In this document: piece after piece, positions 16,297 to 25,319 of the stretch
How positions within the stretch are numbered: position 1 is the stretch's first letter
How the letters are laid out: each line of letters starts with the position of its first letter
Assembly (NCBI GenBank): GCA_031366005.1
Contig: JANLZB010000055.1
Location: 34,369 to 98,368 of the forward strand
Direction: 5' to 3'
Source of the DNA: JANLUX01 sp031366005
GTDB lineage: Bacteria; Bacteroidota; Bacteroidia; AKYH767-A; OLB10
Length of the DNA stretch: 64,000 nt
Translations under genes and position numbers: made by a program
Notes under the pieces: generated by a model
What the model was told of the DNA's origin: nothing
The model's input: only the letters and a program-made list of their open reading frames with translations
Database searches by the model: none

Positions 16297-17562
16297 TTAT
16301 TTAAACGAATCATATACCGTTTTGTATTGTTTCGCTATAATAGAGTAGGAGTATAAGCTTTTAGTTTTTTCTCTTGCTTTTTGCTTAAGTGTATCATAGC
16401 GTTCCTTGTCTTCTAAAATCCATTTAATTCCATTAGCAAAATCCTCAGCATTGCAGTAATCTGCCAGATAACCGTTTTGCTGATGGTCAATTAAATCAGG
16501 AATACCTCCAACGTTAAAAGCAACCGAAGGTGTACAACAAGCCATGGCTTCCATAATGGTGTTAGGTAAATTTTCTTCTAACGATGGAAGCACAAACACA
16601 TCGCTTGCATTATAATAATCAGCCATTAACTTTTCATCCGATATATATCCCGGTAAATGCACAGGAAATTCTACTTCTTCATAACCTTCATTCTTCACCT
16701 GACCAATCACAATCAACTCAATATCGTAAGCAATTTGCTGATCATGTAAAATTTTTAATGCATCCTTTAAATAAGAAATACCTTTATAATAGGTTGAAAC
16801 ATTTGCAGCAATAAAAGAGAGATAACGTTTGTCAGGATTCAATCCCAATCGTTTTCGTGCTTCAGCTTTATCTGTGGGTTTATATAATTCTAAATCCAGC
16901 GGGTTTGGTATCACATGAATTTGTTTCTCATTGAACAGATTACTTTCCAATGCACATTTTGCAAGCCATTTGCTGGGAGTTACAATTTTGAGATTTGCAT
17001 TTTTATAAATCTTATGCTTGAATAGTTTAATACGATTGCTTAAATCATTTGCATGTGGACTTTTCAAAAAAGGACAATTGCCACATACGTTTTTAAAATG
17101 ATTACAACCACGGCTATGATGACAACCACCTGTAAACATCCACATATCATGCAAAGTCCACACCACTGGTTTGCCTGATGCAAATATTTTTGCTAATCCT
17201 TTCAGGGAAATAAAACCATGGTTGATCCAATGCAAATGCAAAATATCGGCTTCATTAATCCATGGTTGATTGGTGATATTACATCCAACATTAGCTGGAG
17301 AAAAATTAAAACGAATGTCTTTATTTCTTTCATAAGGAAGAAATAAAAGCCGCTCAAGATAAATTCTTGCAAAAGCAATTCTTCGATTTGTTACTGCGGT
17401 ATAATCTTTATCATTTGCGATGGATTCATCCGGGTAATGAACAAGATGATGAACTTGTAAATCATTTTCTTTTATTAATGCTTCTGACAATCGCCTGCAA
17501 GCAACAGCTGCTCCACCTTTATTGTGATGAGTATTGACAAGCAGAATTTTTTTTGAAGACAT
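16297..17562 (-). CDS. Glycosyltransferase family 4 (group 1)
   Basis: The protein has 421 residues and a GT-B fold. The N-terminal glycine-rich loop (NKGGAAVACRRLSEAL), a Cys cluster (GCHHSRGCNHFKNVCGNC) and the C-terminal E-x7-E donor-binding region (LPSLEENLPNTIMEAMACC, then FNVGGIPDLI) identify a WcaL/WcaC-like transferase. It is the downstream end of the surface-polysaccharide island. Its stop lies six bases from the convergent nuclease stop. Confidence 0.92.
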   Translation of the reverse strand: MSSKKILLVNTHHNKGGAAVACRRLSEALIKENDLQVHHLVHYPDESIANDKDYTAVTNRRIAFARIYLERLLFLPYERNKDIRFNFSPANVGCNITNQPWINEADILHLHWINHGFISLKGLAKIFASGKPVVWTLHDMWMFTGGCHHSRGCNHFKNVCGNCPFLKSPHANDLSNRIKLFKHKIYKNANLKIVTPSKWLAKCALESNLFNEKQIHVIPNPLDLELYKPTDKAEARKRLGLNPDKRYLSFIAANVSTYYKGISYLKDALKILHDQQIAYDIELIVIGQVKNEGYEEVEFPVHLPGYISDEKLMADYYNASDVFVLPSLEENLPNTIMEAMACCTPSVAFNVGGIPDLIDHQQNGYLADYCNAEDFANGIKWILEDKERYDTLKQKAREKTKSLYSYSIIAKQYKTVYDSFK

Positions 17563-17580
17563 TTTTTTGACGTTATTTTA

Positions 17581-17724
17581 GAACGCGGATGACGCTGATA
17601 AAATGGATTTAAAAGGGATTAAATCTGCTGTTGTCATTTTAATGGAACGCGGATGACGCTTATAAAATGGATTTAAATGGATTAAATCAGTTCTTATCCT
17701 TTCCATCCGTTTCATCCGCGTTCC
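17581..17724. repeat. GGAACGCGGATGA palindromic repeat, duplicated arm
   Basis: GGAACGCGGATGA at 17644-17656 is the exact reverse complement of 17712-17724. A second copy of the left arm (GAACGCGGATGACGCTGATA, 17581-17600) followed by AAAATGGATTTAAA lies just before it, so the left half is present twice in direct orientation. Confidence 0.75.
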
Positions 17725-17731
17725 AATCATT

Positions 17732-18727
17732 TCAACAAGAATAAAACTTTTTCAATTGCTCTTTAAACTCATTCAAATTCCAATCACGCACCAGTACACG
17801 TGGCAAAGCATGTAAGTTACTCCAACTATGCACCTGGTTATGATAATTGGCACAGGTCATTTTAAAATTTAATGCTTTGCAAACTTCAATGCTATCAGCA
17901 TTAAAATCTTTTTTTGAGCCGAAAGGATAAGAAGCATGTTCAATTTTTGTATTCAGTAATTGTACTAAAAAATCTTTCGACATTTTCATTTCATGCATTT
18001 GCACATCTTTATTAAACATTGACATAGGAGAATGAGAATGTGTGTGTGCACCAATTACTGCAGATTTTGAAGCATGCAATTTTTTTAGCTCTTCAAAGGT
18101 GAGTAAACGATGTGTAGCTCTGCCCGTTACATTTACTCCAACGTGATTACGTAATTCAAGTAATAAGTTTTCACGATGTAAAGGCAGTTGCCATTTCAAA
18201 AGCGGATGTAATATAAAATAAGTTTCATTTCGCTGTTCATCAGTTGAGGTTGGAAATGAAAAATCTTTTCCCTTAATTTTTAAGTTAATTACCTGAGGAA
18301 GTTTTTTGCCGGTTAATAGAATTCGTTCAAGCTCATCCCACCATAATTCATTGGTTGTATTAATGTGTGATGTGGTGATATAAAAAATTGCTTCAGCATT
18401 ATTGCTTTCTAATATTGGAATAACTTCATTATAATTATCTGCATAACCATCATCAAATGTTATTAAAGCAGTGTGCTTTGGAAATTTCTTTTTGGATTGT
18501 ATAAGATGTGCAAATTCATCAGCTGTTACCACATTATAATTCTTCTTTAAAAATGAAACCTGCTCATTAAAATTATCTGGTGAAACAGCAAGCAGTTGTG
18601 TATCAATTTCAAGTTTTGTTACACGATGATAAATAAAAATTACTGCTGGGGTGTCAATAAGATTGGAGATGTATCTTATTGGAGTGGAGGCAGTGTTGAA
18701 GAGAATGGATTTAAGAGATAAATTCAT
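17732..18727 (-). CDS. Polysaccharide deacetylase family protein
   Basis: The protein has 331 residues. NodB-homology motifs: VIFIYHRV (residues about 29-36), TFDDGYADNYN (residues 90-100, catalytic base and metal-binding Asp) and a second motif IGAHTHSHSPM with metal-binding His residues. YPFGSKKDFN is motif 3. It removes N- or O-acetyl groups from a polysaccharide, probably during island-encoded glycan assembly. The start at 18727 gives MNLSLKSILFNTASTP, which aligns with the decayed paralogue at 19696; a longer frame to 18781 abuts the PIN gene stop. Confidence 0.9.
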   Translation of the reverse strand: MNLSLKSILFNTASTPIRYISNLIDTPAVIFIYHRVTKLEIDTQLLAVSPDNFNEQVSFLKKNYNVVTADEFAHLIQSKKKFPKHTALITFDDGYADNYNEVIPILESNNAEAIFYITTSHINTTNELWWDELERILLTGKKLPQVINLKIKGKDFSFPTSTDEQRNETYFILHPLLKWQLPLHRENLLLELRNHVGVNVTGRATHRLLTFEELKKLHASKSAVIGAHTHSHSPMSMFNKDVQMHEMKMSKDFLVQLLNTKIEHASYPFGSKKDFNADSIEVCKALNFKMTCANYHNQVHSWSNLHALPRVLVRDWNLNEFKEQLKKFYSC

Positions 18728-18781
18728 GCTGAAAATCGGATCTCTTTCGTGCTGGGCATTTGTGAAGGTCGGTGTTGTCAA

Positions 18782-19225
18782 TCAACTTCTTGCTGTTCTC
18801 AAAGCAAGCAATTCAGTGGTATTATAAACTCGTTTGAAATTTTTTCGTTTGAGTCCATTGAAGAGTTCCTTGTCACCTGTCCACAAATGACCTTTGAGGT
18901 GTTTCGTGAGTGCTACAAAATCAGAATCATCAATGTCAATGCTTCCAACAATTTCTTCTGCCGTTTTCCATGTCTTACTTGGAATAAGTTCTTCATTGAT
19001 GAAATTTATCTTTGTAAATAATCTGAATTTTGAAATCTGTAATTCGCCTTCAGATAAGTTGGAAATTCGTTTGAGTTTTTCCCAATGTTTTTCAATTTCA
19101 TAGCGCATGTAGCCGCAACTATAAAATTGAAAAACATTGTCCGAATTAAAAAGCAAATCACCAATTGTTCCATTAGTATTCAGCATTGCACTGAAAACAA
19201 TATTTGTGTCAACAATAACTTTCAC
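18782..19225 (-). CDS. PIN-domain toxin
   Basis: The protein has 147 residues and belongs to the COG1569-like PIN family. The acidic active-site residues are visible as VDTNIVFSAML (D6), E44 within YEIEKHW, and DIDDSDFVALTKHL (D98-D101), with WTGDKELF (about D117) last. Such proteins are Mg-dependent endoribonucleases and act as toxins of type II modules. Its start overlaps the end of the small gene upstream by four bases. The module is inserted between an intact deacetylase gene and a decayed copy of one. Confidence 0.87.
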   Translation of the reverse strand: MKVIVDTNIVFSAMLNTNGTIGDLLFNSDNVFQFYSCGYMRYEIEKHWEKLKRISNLSEGELQISKFRLFTKINFINEELIPSKTWKTAEEIVGSIDIDDSDFVALTKHLKGHLWTGDKELFNGLKRKNFKRVYNTTELLALRTARS

Positions 19226-19446
19226 TTGATAAATCGGCTACGGTTTTTTTTCCACCAGCCTTTCTTAACTTCTCTGGCAAGTTTGTCCACAGCAGTCTGT
19301 TTTGCTTTTGATTTGGAAGTTGCTTCCTTATAGCTCAAATAATCCACTATCCGTTGCAAACCTTCTGTGTCCACATAGGAGGGAAGCCGAATTATCACTT
19401 CATTATTTGTTCTCTCTATCAACATAAGTTCTATTTCTTGTTTCAA
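19222..19446 (-). CDS. Antitoxin partner of the PIN toxin
   Basis: The protein has 74 residues, MKQEIELMLIERTNNEVIIRLPSYVDTEGL at the start in short beta strands, and a Lys/Arg-rich tail (AREVKKGWWKKNRSRF). Its length, charge and ATGA coupling to the PIN gene point to an antitoxin. A DNA-binding fold cannot be assigned with confidence. Confidence 0.75.
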   Translation of the reverse strand: MKQEIELMLIERTNNEVIIRLPSYVDTEGLQRIVDYLSYKEATSKSKAKQTAVDKLAREVKKGWWKKNRSRFIK

Positions 19447-19499
19447 AGATAGCTAATGAAAAGCTAAATTGTTTTAGTCAATAATACGGTCACCTAAAC

Positions 19500-19696
19500 G
19501 ATCAAAATATTGACAGTTCGCTTTTAAGCAATCTGCTCATTAAATTTCAGACGATATGGCAAGTTGTTATGTGTCTATTTTTAATATCGGTTACGCGATG
19601 GTAAATTAAAATTACAGAGGGCGTAGTATCTACAAGATTTGAAATATATCTTGCAGGTGTGTTGATTGAATTGTAAATAAAAGATTTAACAGACAT
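19500..19696 (-). pseudogene. Decayed 5' fragment of a polysaccharide deacetylase
   Basis: An ATG at 19696 opens 49 codons (stop 19547) beginning MSVKSFIYNSINTPARYISN and continuing LVDTTPSVILIYHRVTDI. This aligns with MNLSLKSILFNTASTPIRYI and VIFIYHRVT of the intact deacetylase at 18727. After a frame change the similarity continues (DT-stop-QLAISS, then KFNEQIA-stop-KRTVNI, matching DTQLLAVSP, NFNEQVS and KKNYNV). The gene is therefore truncated and frameshifted, with no downstream catalytic domain. The toxin-antitoxin pair follows directly. Confidence 0.85.
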
Positions 19697-19708
19697 TGCT
19701 ATTCATCG

Positions 19709-20512
19709 CTATCGATAAGCATAAATATTCAACTGCATATCCATTACTTTTTCTTTTACTTTTTTTAGAAATGGTTGTCTGAGTTTATAATTATTTTCCA
19801 TGTTATAACGCAAACCGTTTTTTTCAAAAATACCTAATATAGCTGACAGGTTTTGTTTACTTTTTGAATAAGAATGATACTCCAGGAATACATGTTGCAC
19901 ATGTCCGAGGCTGTTTTCACAATCCAACATCACTTCTGATTCAGCTCCTTCAATATCCATTTTTAACATGTCAACCTGATTTTCTTTTTCAAGCCAGTCA
20001 CGCAATCTTATTGCCTGTACTAATTGTTTATTTGCTGAGTTATTCATCAGTGAACCACCATCAGCACCTTCACTGCTAAAATTAAGTTGTTCTTCATTGA
20101 TCCAAACAGCTTTATTAATCACCTCAGCATTATTAATATTATTTGAATCTAAATTATTTCGTGCAATCTCACTGATTTTTTTATCCGCTTCAAAAGCTAA
20201 TATTTTTGCATTAGGAAATTTGTTTGCAAAGAATAAACTTGCTAACCCAACATTAGCACCACAATCATAAATGACTGGTTGTTTTGCATCAGTTTCAAAA
20301 TCATAACAGCGGTCAACCATTATTTCTTTATACTGCCACACAAACGATATTGCATCAGGAATGGAGAATTGATAACCGTTAAATGAAATTTTTCTTTCAA
20401 TAAATCTGGGACTGTTCCCATATTTCAACAACATCCACAAAAACTTACGATAATTCTTTTCTGATAAAATATCATAAGGCACTTTCATTGTTTGCTGAAC
20501 AAATGCTTTCAT
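19709..20512 (-). CDS. FkbM family methyltransferase
   Basis: The protein has 267 residues. The SAM-binding motif IYDCGANVGLASLFFA is at residues 81-96, AFEADKKISEIARNN is motif II, and LKMDIEGAESEV is the FkbM signature. It would O-methylate a sugar or other surface-glycan precursor. The start overlaps the upstream methyltransferase stop (ATGA), so both are translated from one mRNA. Confidence 0.92.
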   Translation of the reverse strand: MKAFVQQTMKVPYDILSEKNYRKFLWMLLKYGNSPRFIERKISFNGYQFSIPDAISFVWQYKEIMVDRCYDFETDAKQPVIYDCGANVGLASLFFANKFPNAKILAFEADKKISEIARNNLDSNNINNAEVINKAVWINEEQLNFSSEGADGGSLMNNSANKQLVQAIRLRDWLEKENQVDMLKMDIEGAESEVMLDCENSLGHVQHVFLEYHSYSKSKQNLSAILGIFEKNGLRYNMENNYKLRQPFLKKVKEKVMDMQLNIYAYR

Positions 20513-21210
20513 CGGTTAATTGGTTTTGTTGCAACAATTGTTATCACTACCTGGTAATCGTTGTCTTGAAATATTAATTCTTCCTTTGTTAATTCCTCCA
20601 CTGTAATTCCCTGAAGCAATGCTGTGGCACTCAAAACATTTCCATAAGAATTTACTTTTACTTCTTTACCAAAAATTTCTTCAAAAGATTGCTGAATTGA
20701 TTTGGTTGTAAATCTCCAGTAATCTCCCCAGCGATCCATATCATAACGCGAAATCTGACATATACCCGCAACGGTACATAACATTACTCCGCCAGGTTTT
20801 AACAAATGATAAGATCCGTTTATTGCTTTTTTAAAATCATAAATGAAATTAAGCGTTTGTGTGCAGATGAAACAATCTATATTATTTTCAGGAAGCGTTT
20901 CCAGTTTTGTTAAATCACCAATGATTGTAGCTTTTTTATTACTTGCATCATAATGTAAAATTTCAAAAGACGAAATATTATTTCCAAACTTTCTGCTATA
21001 GGTATTATCAGAAATTTCTAGCACATTTCCGCTAATAAATGATTGATTTGTTTTCAAAAATTCTTCAATGTAAAACCGGTCAACGGAAGTTCCTCGGTGA
21101 AAACCAAATTGCTTAGATACAGGTTGCTTGTTACGCAAATCATACCATTTAACCGGAGACGTTTTCCTGGTGATACTTTTTATTAACTGAATAAAAATTT
21201 CTTTTAGCAA
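20509..21210 (-). CDS. Class I SAM-dependent methyltransferase
   Basis: The protein has 233 residues. The Rossmann core is partly degenerate at motif I (ISGNVLEISDNTYSRKFG) but motif post-I and the DCFICTQTLNFIYDFKKAI and LLKPGGVMLCTVAGI segments are those of the methyltransferase 11 group. MDRWGDYWRFTTKSI is typical of versions found in glycan clusters. It is coupled to the FkbM gene by four overlapping bases. The substrate is unknown. Confidence 0.85.
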   Translation of the reverse strand: MLKEIFIQLIKSITRKTSPVKWYDLRNKQPVSKQFGFHRGTSVDRFYIEEFLKTNQSFISGNVLEISDNTYSRKFGNNISSFEILHYDASNKKATIIGDLTKLETLPENNIDCFICTQTLNFIYDFKKAINGSYHLLKPGGVMLCTVAGICQISRYDMDRWGDYWRFTTKSIQQSFEEIFGKEVKVNSYGNVLSATALLQGITVEELTKEELIFQDNDYQVVITIVATKPINR

Positions 21211-21285
21211 CGGTTTATATTATTGATTTGTCAGAAGAATTTCAGAAAATATTTTAATTGAAAAATAATTTATCATTAAGCGGAT

Positions 21286-22236
21286 TTATTTTGCTGTATT
21301 AATAGACAAATATTTCTTAATAATTTTTTTCATCTTATGCTTAATCTTACTTTGAATATTCATTCCTGCATTATGATGCAAAAAATTTCCAAACAATTTT
21401 TCAATCTGATAATTATTTTTGACTTGTATTTTATCTAATTGAACGGGCTTGTTTGAAACATCAGTATGTAAATAATCAATTGCTGTGTTATGATGTGTTG
21501 CTTCAGGATCATTACCTTCATGTTTTACGAGTGAATAAGCAGGATATAAAGTTAACTTATTATGAAGGTATGCAACCGCTCGCCAGTTAATCGCCCATGA
21601 ATCAGTTTTACCTGTAATCTGTTTTTTCATTTGTCGCATAAAAGGATAACCACCATAAAAATTAAATTCTTTTTGTAATCCTTTTTCTTTTAATTGATCA
21701 TACAGTTTTGAAGTATTACTGTCAAATAATTTCCATGTCCTCTTCCATGTTGCCCAACCTAAACAACCGGGATCATGGATAAAAAATGTTGTGCCTTCAA
21801 TAATTTTTTCAACGCCTGCAGGATAAACATATCCATGAATGGCTATTACATCTTCATCATCTTTATAGAGATTCAACGCATCGTTGAAATACTGTAAAAA
21901 ATAATTTGATAGTGTAAGATCATCTTCGAGGATAATTGCTTTTTCATGTTTTTCAATCACATCAGTAACTCCTTTAATGATAGATTTTGCTAATCCTTTA
22001 TTGAATTCCGATTCTTCGATAATTATTTCCTTACACCATTGTTCACTCTTAATAATTTTTCTTGTTTCTTCAATTTTTTTTAGTTGCGGATGCGAAGCAT
22101 TTGGTTTTGGCCCATCACAAAAAATATACAAAACACTTTCTTTTGCTTCTTTGTTTTTCATCAGACTTTGAAGCGTACGTAATGTGTGTTCAGGGCGATT
22201 GTAAACAAAAAGAATTATTGGTGCTAACTTATCCAT
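21286..22236 (-). CDS. GT-A fold glycosyltransferase
   Basis: The protein has 316 residues. APIILFVYNRPEHTLRTLQSL at the N terminus, IFCDGPKPNA, and the acidic nucleotide-sugar metal motif IILEDDLTLS (EDDL at residues 104-107), then PGCLGWATWKRTW, are typical of a GT2/GNT-I-like family in O-antigen and capsule clusters. A variable C-terminal tail follows. It lies between the flippase and the methyltransferases. Confidence 0.87.
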   Translation of the reverse strand: MDKLAPIILFVYNRPEHTLRTLQSLMKNKEAKESVLYIFCDGPKPNASHPQLKKIEETRKIIKSEQWCKEIIIEESEFNKGLAKSIIKGVTDVIEKHEKAIILEDDLTLSNYFLQYFNDALNLYKDDEDVIAIHGYVYPAGVEKIIEGTTFFIHDPGCLGWATWKRTWKLFDSNTSKLYDQLKEKGLQKEFNFYGGYPFMRQMKKQITGKTDSWAINWRAVAYLHNKLTLYPAYSLVKHEGNDPEATHHNTAIDYLHTDVSNKPVQLDKIQVKNNYQIEKLFGNFLHHNAGMNIQSKIKHKMKKIIKKYLSINTAK

Positions 22237-22295
22237 AGAGTAATTTCAAAATTCAGCAAAATTATTGAGATCAACCGTTGCTAAAATATTTGAAT

Positions 22296-23792
22296 TCATT
22301 TTTTAAATTTCTTAAATATCGTTGTCGTAACATTATTTAAATCCTCCGAAATTCTCCATTTCAAAATGATTCCAATAAATAAGACTGAAATTATAATTGA
22401 TTTTATTGATAGCAAAAGCAGACTCGTTAATATACCTGATTCCCGATCGGGAAAAATCAGCGTGACTGTATAGGTGATGAGTACAGTTAACAAAATCAAT
22501 AACGTTTTTTTGGAGTAAGGTTGTATTCTAAATTTCATCCATACATAAATCAACTTGATAAGTGTGTAAATAAATATGGAAGATGCGGCTGCAAATGCGG
22601 CACCGTTAATTCCATAAACAGGAATAAAAGCCAGGTTAAAACAAATGGTTAATAATGCAAGCACAGCGATGGATGTAAGTCCGAAGCGAAAGAATTTTGA
22701 GTTTAAAATAATTTCAGTATTTACACCGGATGCCATATCAATTAAACGGGCAAGAGCGATAAAAAACACCACATATTTACCTTGATTATAAATAGCAGTG
22801 TTGGGCATTATTGCAAATATTGCATCAATGTTACACCATATTATCAGAAACAAAAACGCTCCTGCTATTAACTGGTTGAGTGCAGTTTTTTCATACAGTT
22901 CTTTAACCTGTGGCAAGTCATTTTTATTTAATGCATTTACAAGTATGGGTGTTGATATCTGCGTTATGGATCGTTTCGGTATTTCAATTACTGTAGCAAT
23001 AAATAAAGCCATTACATAAATACCTGTTGATTTTAAATTAGTCATTGCAGGAAGCATCAGCACATCAATCTTTGTAGAAAGCATGTGTCCCAATCCTCCT
23101 AATACTATAAATAATCCATACACTATCATTTCTTTTAATGTACTTTGATTTAAAAAAGAAAAATTTTTATTCAGATCAAGCTTACCAAGTTTTTTTAAAT
23201 AAACAATTAATAAGATCGGAGCGCCACCAATTGCAACAATCATAAATATAAGATACCAGTCGAAGCTGATAATTTGTGCAGCAAAAAGAAGTATCAGTAT
23301 TGAGTTTGTAAGTTTGAGAAAAATTTCGCGTACGATTGAAGAAGCAACGATGCGTTCATTCACCTGGCAATAGGCTTCGAAAATATTCAGGTATATTGAG
23401 AATAAAACAATGGGAAGAAGATAATAATAGTATTCAATGAGTTCAGGTGCGTTTGCCTGATAATAATGCACAAAGATTTGTTTGGAAAAGAAATAGAGAA
23501 AAAGAAAAAGGATGAAACCAACAAGTCCGTACGTTAAAAGAAAGTAAAGGAACCCGTGATTATTTTTCTGCTGCTGTTTGAAGTGAGAAAAATATTTAAT
23601 GGCAATATATGGTATGCCAAGTTGAGCAATAGATGTAAACAACAATGCATTTTCAAATATTACTCTGCTTAAACCTACCTGTGAGGGTGAAAAATATTTT
23701 GCAGCAAGAAAAACAATATTAAAAACACCAATGGCAACACCTACGTAAGAAACGATGGTGCTTTTAATACTCTGCCTGATTACTATTCCCAT
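22296..23792 (-). CDS. Polysaccharide flippase (Wzx/MATE-like)
   Basis: The protein has 498 residues with about 12-14 hydrophobic helices. KSTIVSYVGVAIGVFNIVFL at the N terminus and YFSPSQVGLSRVIFE are typical of Wzx-type polysaccharide transporters that flip lipid-linked oligosaccharides across the inner membrane. It directly abuts the upstream methyltransferase (stop TAG followed by ATG). A TCCCGATCGGGA palindrome (22441-22452) codes for PDRE in the loop before the last helix. Confidence 0.9.
   Translation of the reverse strand: MGIVIRQSIKSTIVSYVGVAIGVFNIVFLAAKYFSPSQVGLSRVIFENALLFTSIAQLGIPYIAIKYFSHFKQQQKNNHGFLYFLLTYGLVGFILFLFLYFFSKQIFVHYYQANAPELIEYYYYLLPIVLFSIYLNIFEAYCQVNERIVASSIVREIFLKLTNSILILLFAAQIISFDWYLIFMIVAIGGAPILLIVYLKKLGKLDLNKNFSFLNQSTLKEMIVYGLFIVLGGLGHMLSTKIDVLMLPAMTNLKSTGIYVMALFIATVIEIPKRSITQISTPILVNALNKNDLPQVKELYEKTALNQLIAGAFLFLIIWCNIDAIFAIMPNTAIYNQGKYVVFFIALARLIDMASGVNTEIILNSKFFRFGLTSIAVLALLTICFNLAFIPVYGINGAAFAAASSIFIYTLIKLIYVWMKFRIQPYSKKTLLILLTVLITYTVTLIFPDRESGILTSLLLLSIKSIIISVLFIGIILKWRISEDLNNVTTTIFKKFKK
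22441..22452. repeat. TCCCGATCGGGA palindrome in coding sequence
   Basis: A perfect 12-bp palindrome related to the TCCCGAT-NN-ATCGGGA repeats. It codes for residues about 447-450 of the flippase, in a loop between membrane helices. Confidence 0.7.
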
Positions 23793-24491
23793 CTAAATTC
23801 CAAGGCAGTTATGCTGCCTGTAAAAAATGGAAGTGCAACTGTTAATGTTTGAAATAGGAACCATCCCTGTAAAATCTATTCGTTTAAATCCGGAAGAAAG
23901 CAACAGTTGATAAGAACTATCGTAATCCTCACGGTCAGTATTGTCAAACACAATTATTCCATCATCAGTAAGTTTCAGCAAAGCGTGTTTAAGGCAGTTA
24001 TTTCTGTCTTCTCCATCATTAATTATGATATGATAGTTTTCAGTTGCATTTAAGACTTCTCTAGCATAATCTCCGTTTTCCTGTAGTTCTCTAAAAATAA
24101 TTGTAGAATTAGTTGGAACCTTCTTATTCATTTTTTCATACCAGCTCTTATTATGTTCTACTGATTTTATGGATTTAATTCTCTCTGCATACCATAATGT
24201 AGAATTACCACAGCCAAATTCAAACGCAATAAAATTTTTCCTAAGTCGTGGTTCAATAAATTTGATAAACGGATAGGTACACCAGGGAATTGGTTGTCCA
24301 TTTTTGTCAATACTTTCTTTTGTGTAAAAGCTATTGTACCAGCCATCATCTATTAATGCTCCATTCAGCATAAGCTGTATCGGTCCGCCAATTTTTAGTG
24401 TATTAAGAATAGACCAAATAATTTTTTTTATTTTTTTCAAAGGGAATACAATATTTATGATGCAAAGAAAAGAAAAGCGGGTGATACTCAT
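23793..24491 (-). CDS. Class I methyltransferase-like protein
   Basis: The protein has 232 residues. IAFEFGCGNSTLWYAERI (residues about 88-105) is a clear SAM-binding motif I, SVEHNKSWYEKM is motif II, and YHIIINDGEDRNNCLKHAL with DDGIIVFDNTDREDYD forms the acidic later part. The N-terminal 40 residues are helical. Its target in the glycan pathway is unknown. It is the first gene of the run to the flippase and is divergent from the GT2 gene. Confidence 0.82.
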   Translation of the reverse strand: MSITRFSFLCIINIVFPLKKIKKIIWSILNTLKIGGPIQLMLNGALIDDGWYNSFYTKESIDKNGQPIPWCTYPFIKFIEPRLRKNFIAFEFGCGNSTLWYAERIKSIKSVEHNKSWYEKMNKKVPTNSTIIFRELQENGDYAREVLNATENYHIIINDGEDRNNCLKHALLKLTDDGIIVFDNTDREDYDSSYQLLLSSGFKRIDFTGMVPISNINSCTSIFYRQHNCLGI

Positions 24492-24560
24492 TTTTACATC
24501 CCAATAGTTGATTCAAATATTATTGCTATTAAAGTATTTTTGCTTTACCTGTTATTATTA

Positions 24561-25319
24561 ATGCCAGACACATTCACTCCCCTTATTTCCATCATTACTG
24601 TTGTTTACAATGCAAAGCAAGCATTGGAATCTACTATCAATAGCATCGTTTCGCAAAACAACCAATCATACGAGTACATTGTTATTGATGGGGGATCAAC
24701 AGACGGAACTCTTGAAATAATTAAACAACATGAATCTCATATAGCATATTGGGTAAGTGAACCAGACAAGGGATTGTATGATGCAATGAACAAAGGATTA
24801 CGTGCTTCAAAAGGAAAATACATCTGGTTTATGAATGCTGGTGATTTGATTTATGATAACTATGTAATTGAAAACATTGCTAATATTTATTCACCTAATT
24901 CAGATATTTTTTATGGAGAAACGGTGATGATTGATGCTCTGGGAAATATATTGGGAGACAGAAGACTGAAAGCACCGGAAACACTCTCTTATGAAAGTTT
25001 AAAACAAGGTATGGTGGTATGTCATCAGTCATTTATTGCAAAAAAATCATGTTGTGCATTTTATGATACGCAATATAAGATTGCAGCAGATATTGACTGG
25101 ATGATTAAAACATTAAAGAGCAGCAGGAATATTGTGAATATGCATCAATACATTACCCGTTTCAAAGATGATGGATTATCAAAGAAAAATATTCCAAGAA
25201 GTTTGAAGGAACGCTTTAAAATAATGGTGCATCATTATGGAATTATATCAACAGTGCTAAATCACTTTCGCTTAGGAACCAACTTTTTTCTTTACGTTTT
25301 GCGAAACGGGAGGTTCTGA
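24561..25319 (+). CDS. Glycosyltransferase family 2
   Basis: The protein has 252 residues. The GT-A motifs are PLISIITVVYNAKQALESTI, YIVIDGGSTDGTLEI, ASKGKYIWFMNAGDLIYD and AADIDWMIKTL. It is the only plus-strand gene of the island. I prefer the ATG at 24561 (MPDTFTPLISII) over the TTG at 24540, because it starts one step before the conserved strand. Its end overlaps the end of the convergent YfhO gene by 48 bases. Confidence 0.92.
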   Translation: MPDTFTPLISIITVVYNAKQALESTINSIVSQNNQSYEYIVIDGGSTDGTLEIIKQHESHIAYWVSEPDKGLYDAMNKGLRASKGKYIWFMNAGDLIYDNYVIENIANIYSPNSDIFYGETVMIDALGNILGDRRLKAPETLSYESLKQGMVVCHQSFIAKKSCCAFYDTQYKIAADIDWMIKTLKSSRNIVNMHQYITRFKDDGLSKKNIPRSLKERFKIMVHHYGIISTVLNHFRLGTNFFLYVLRNGRF

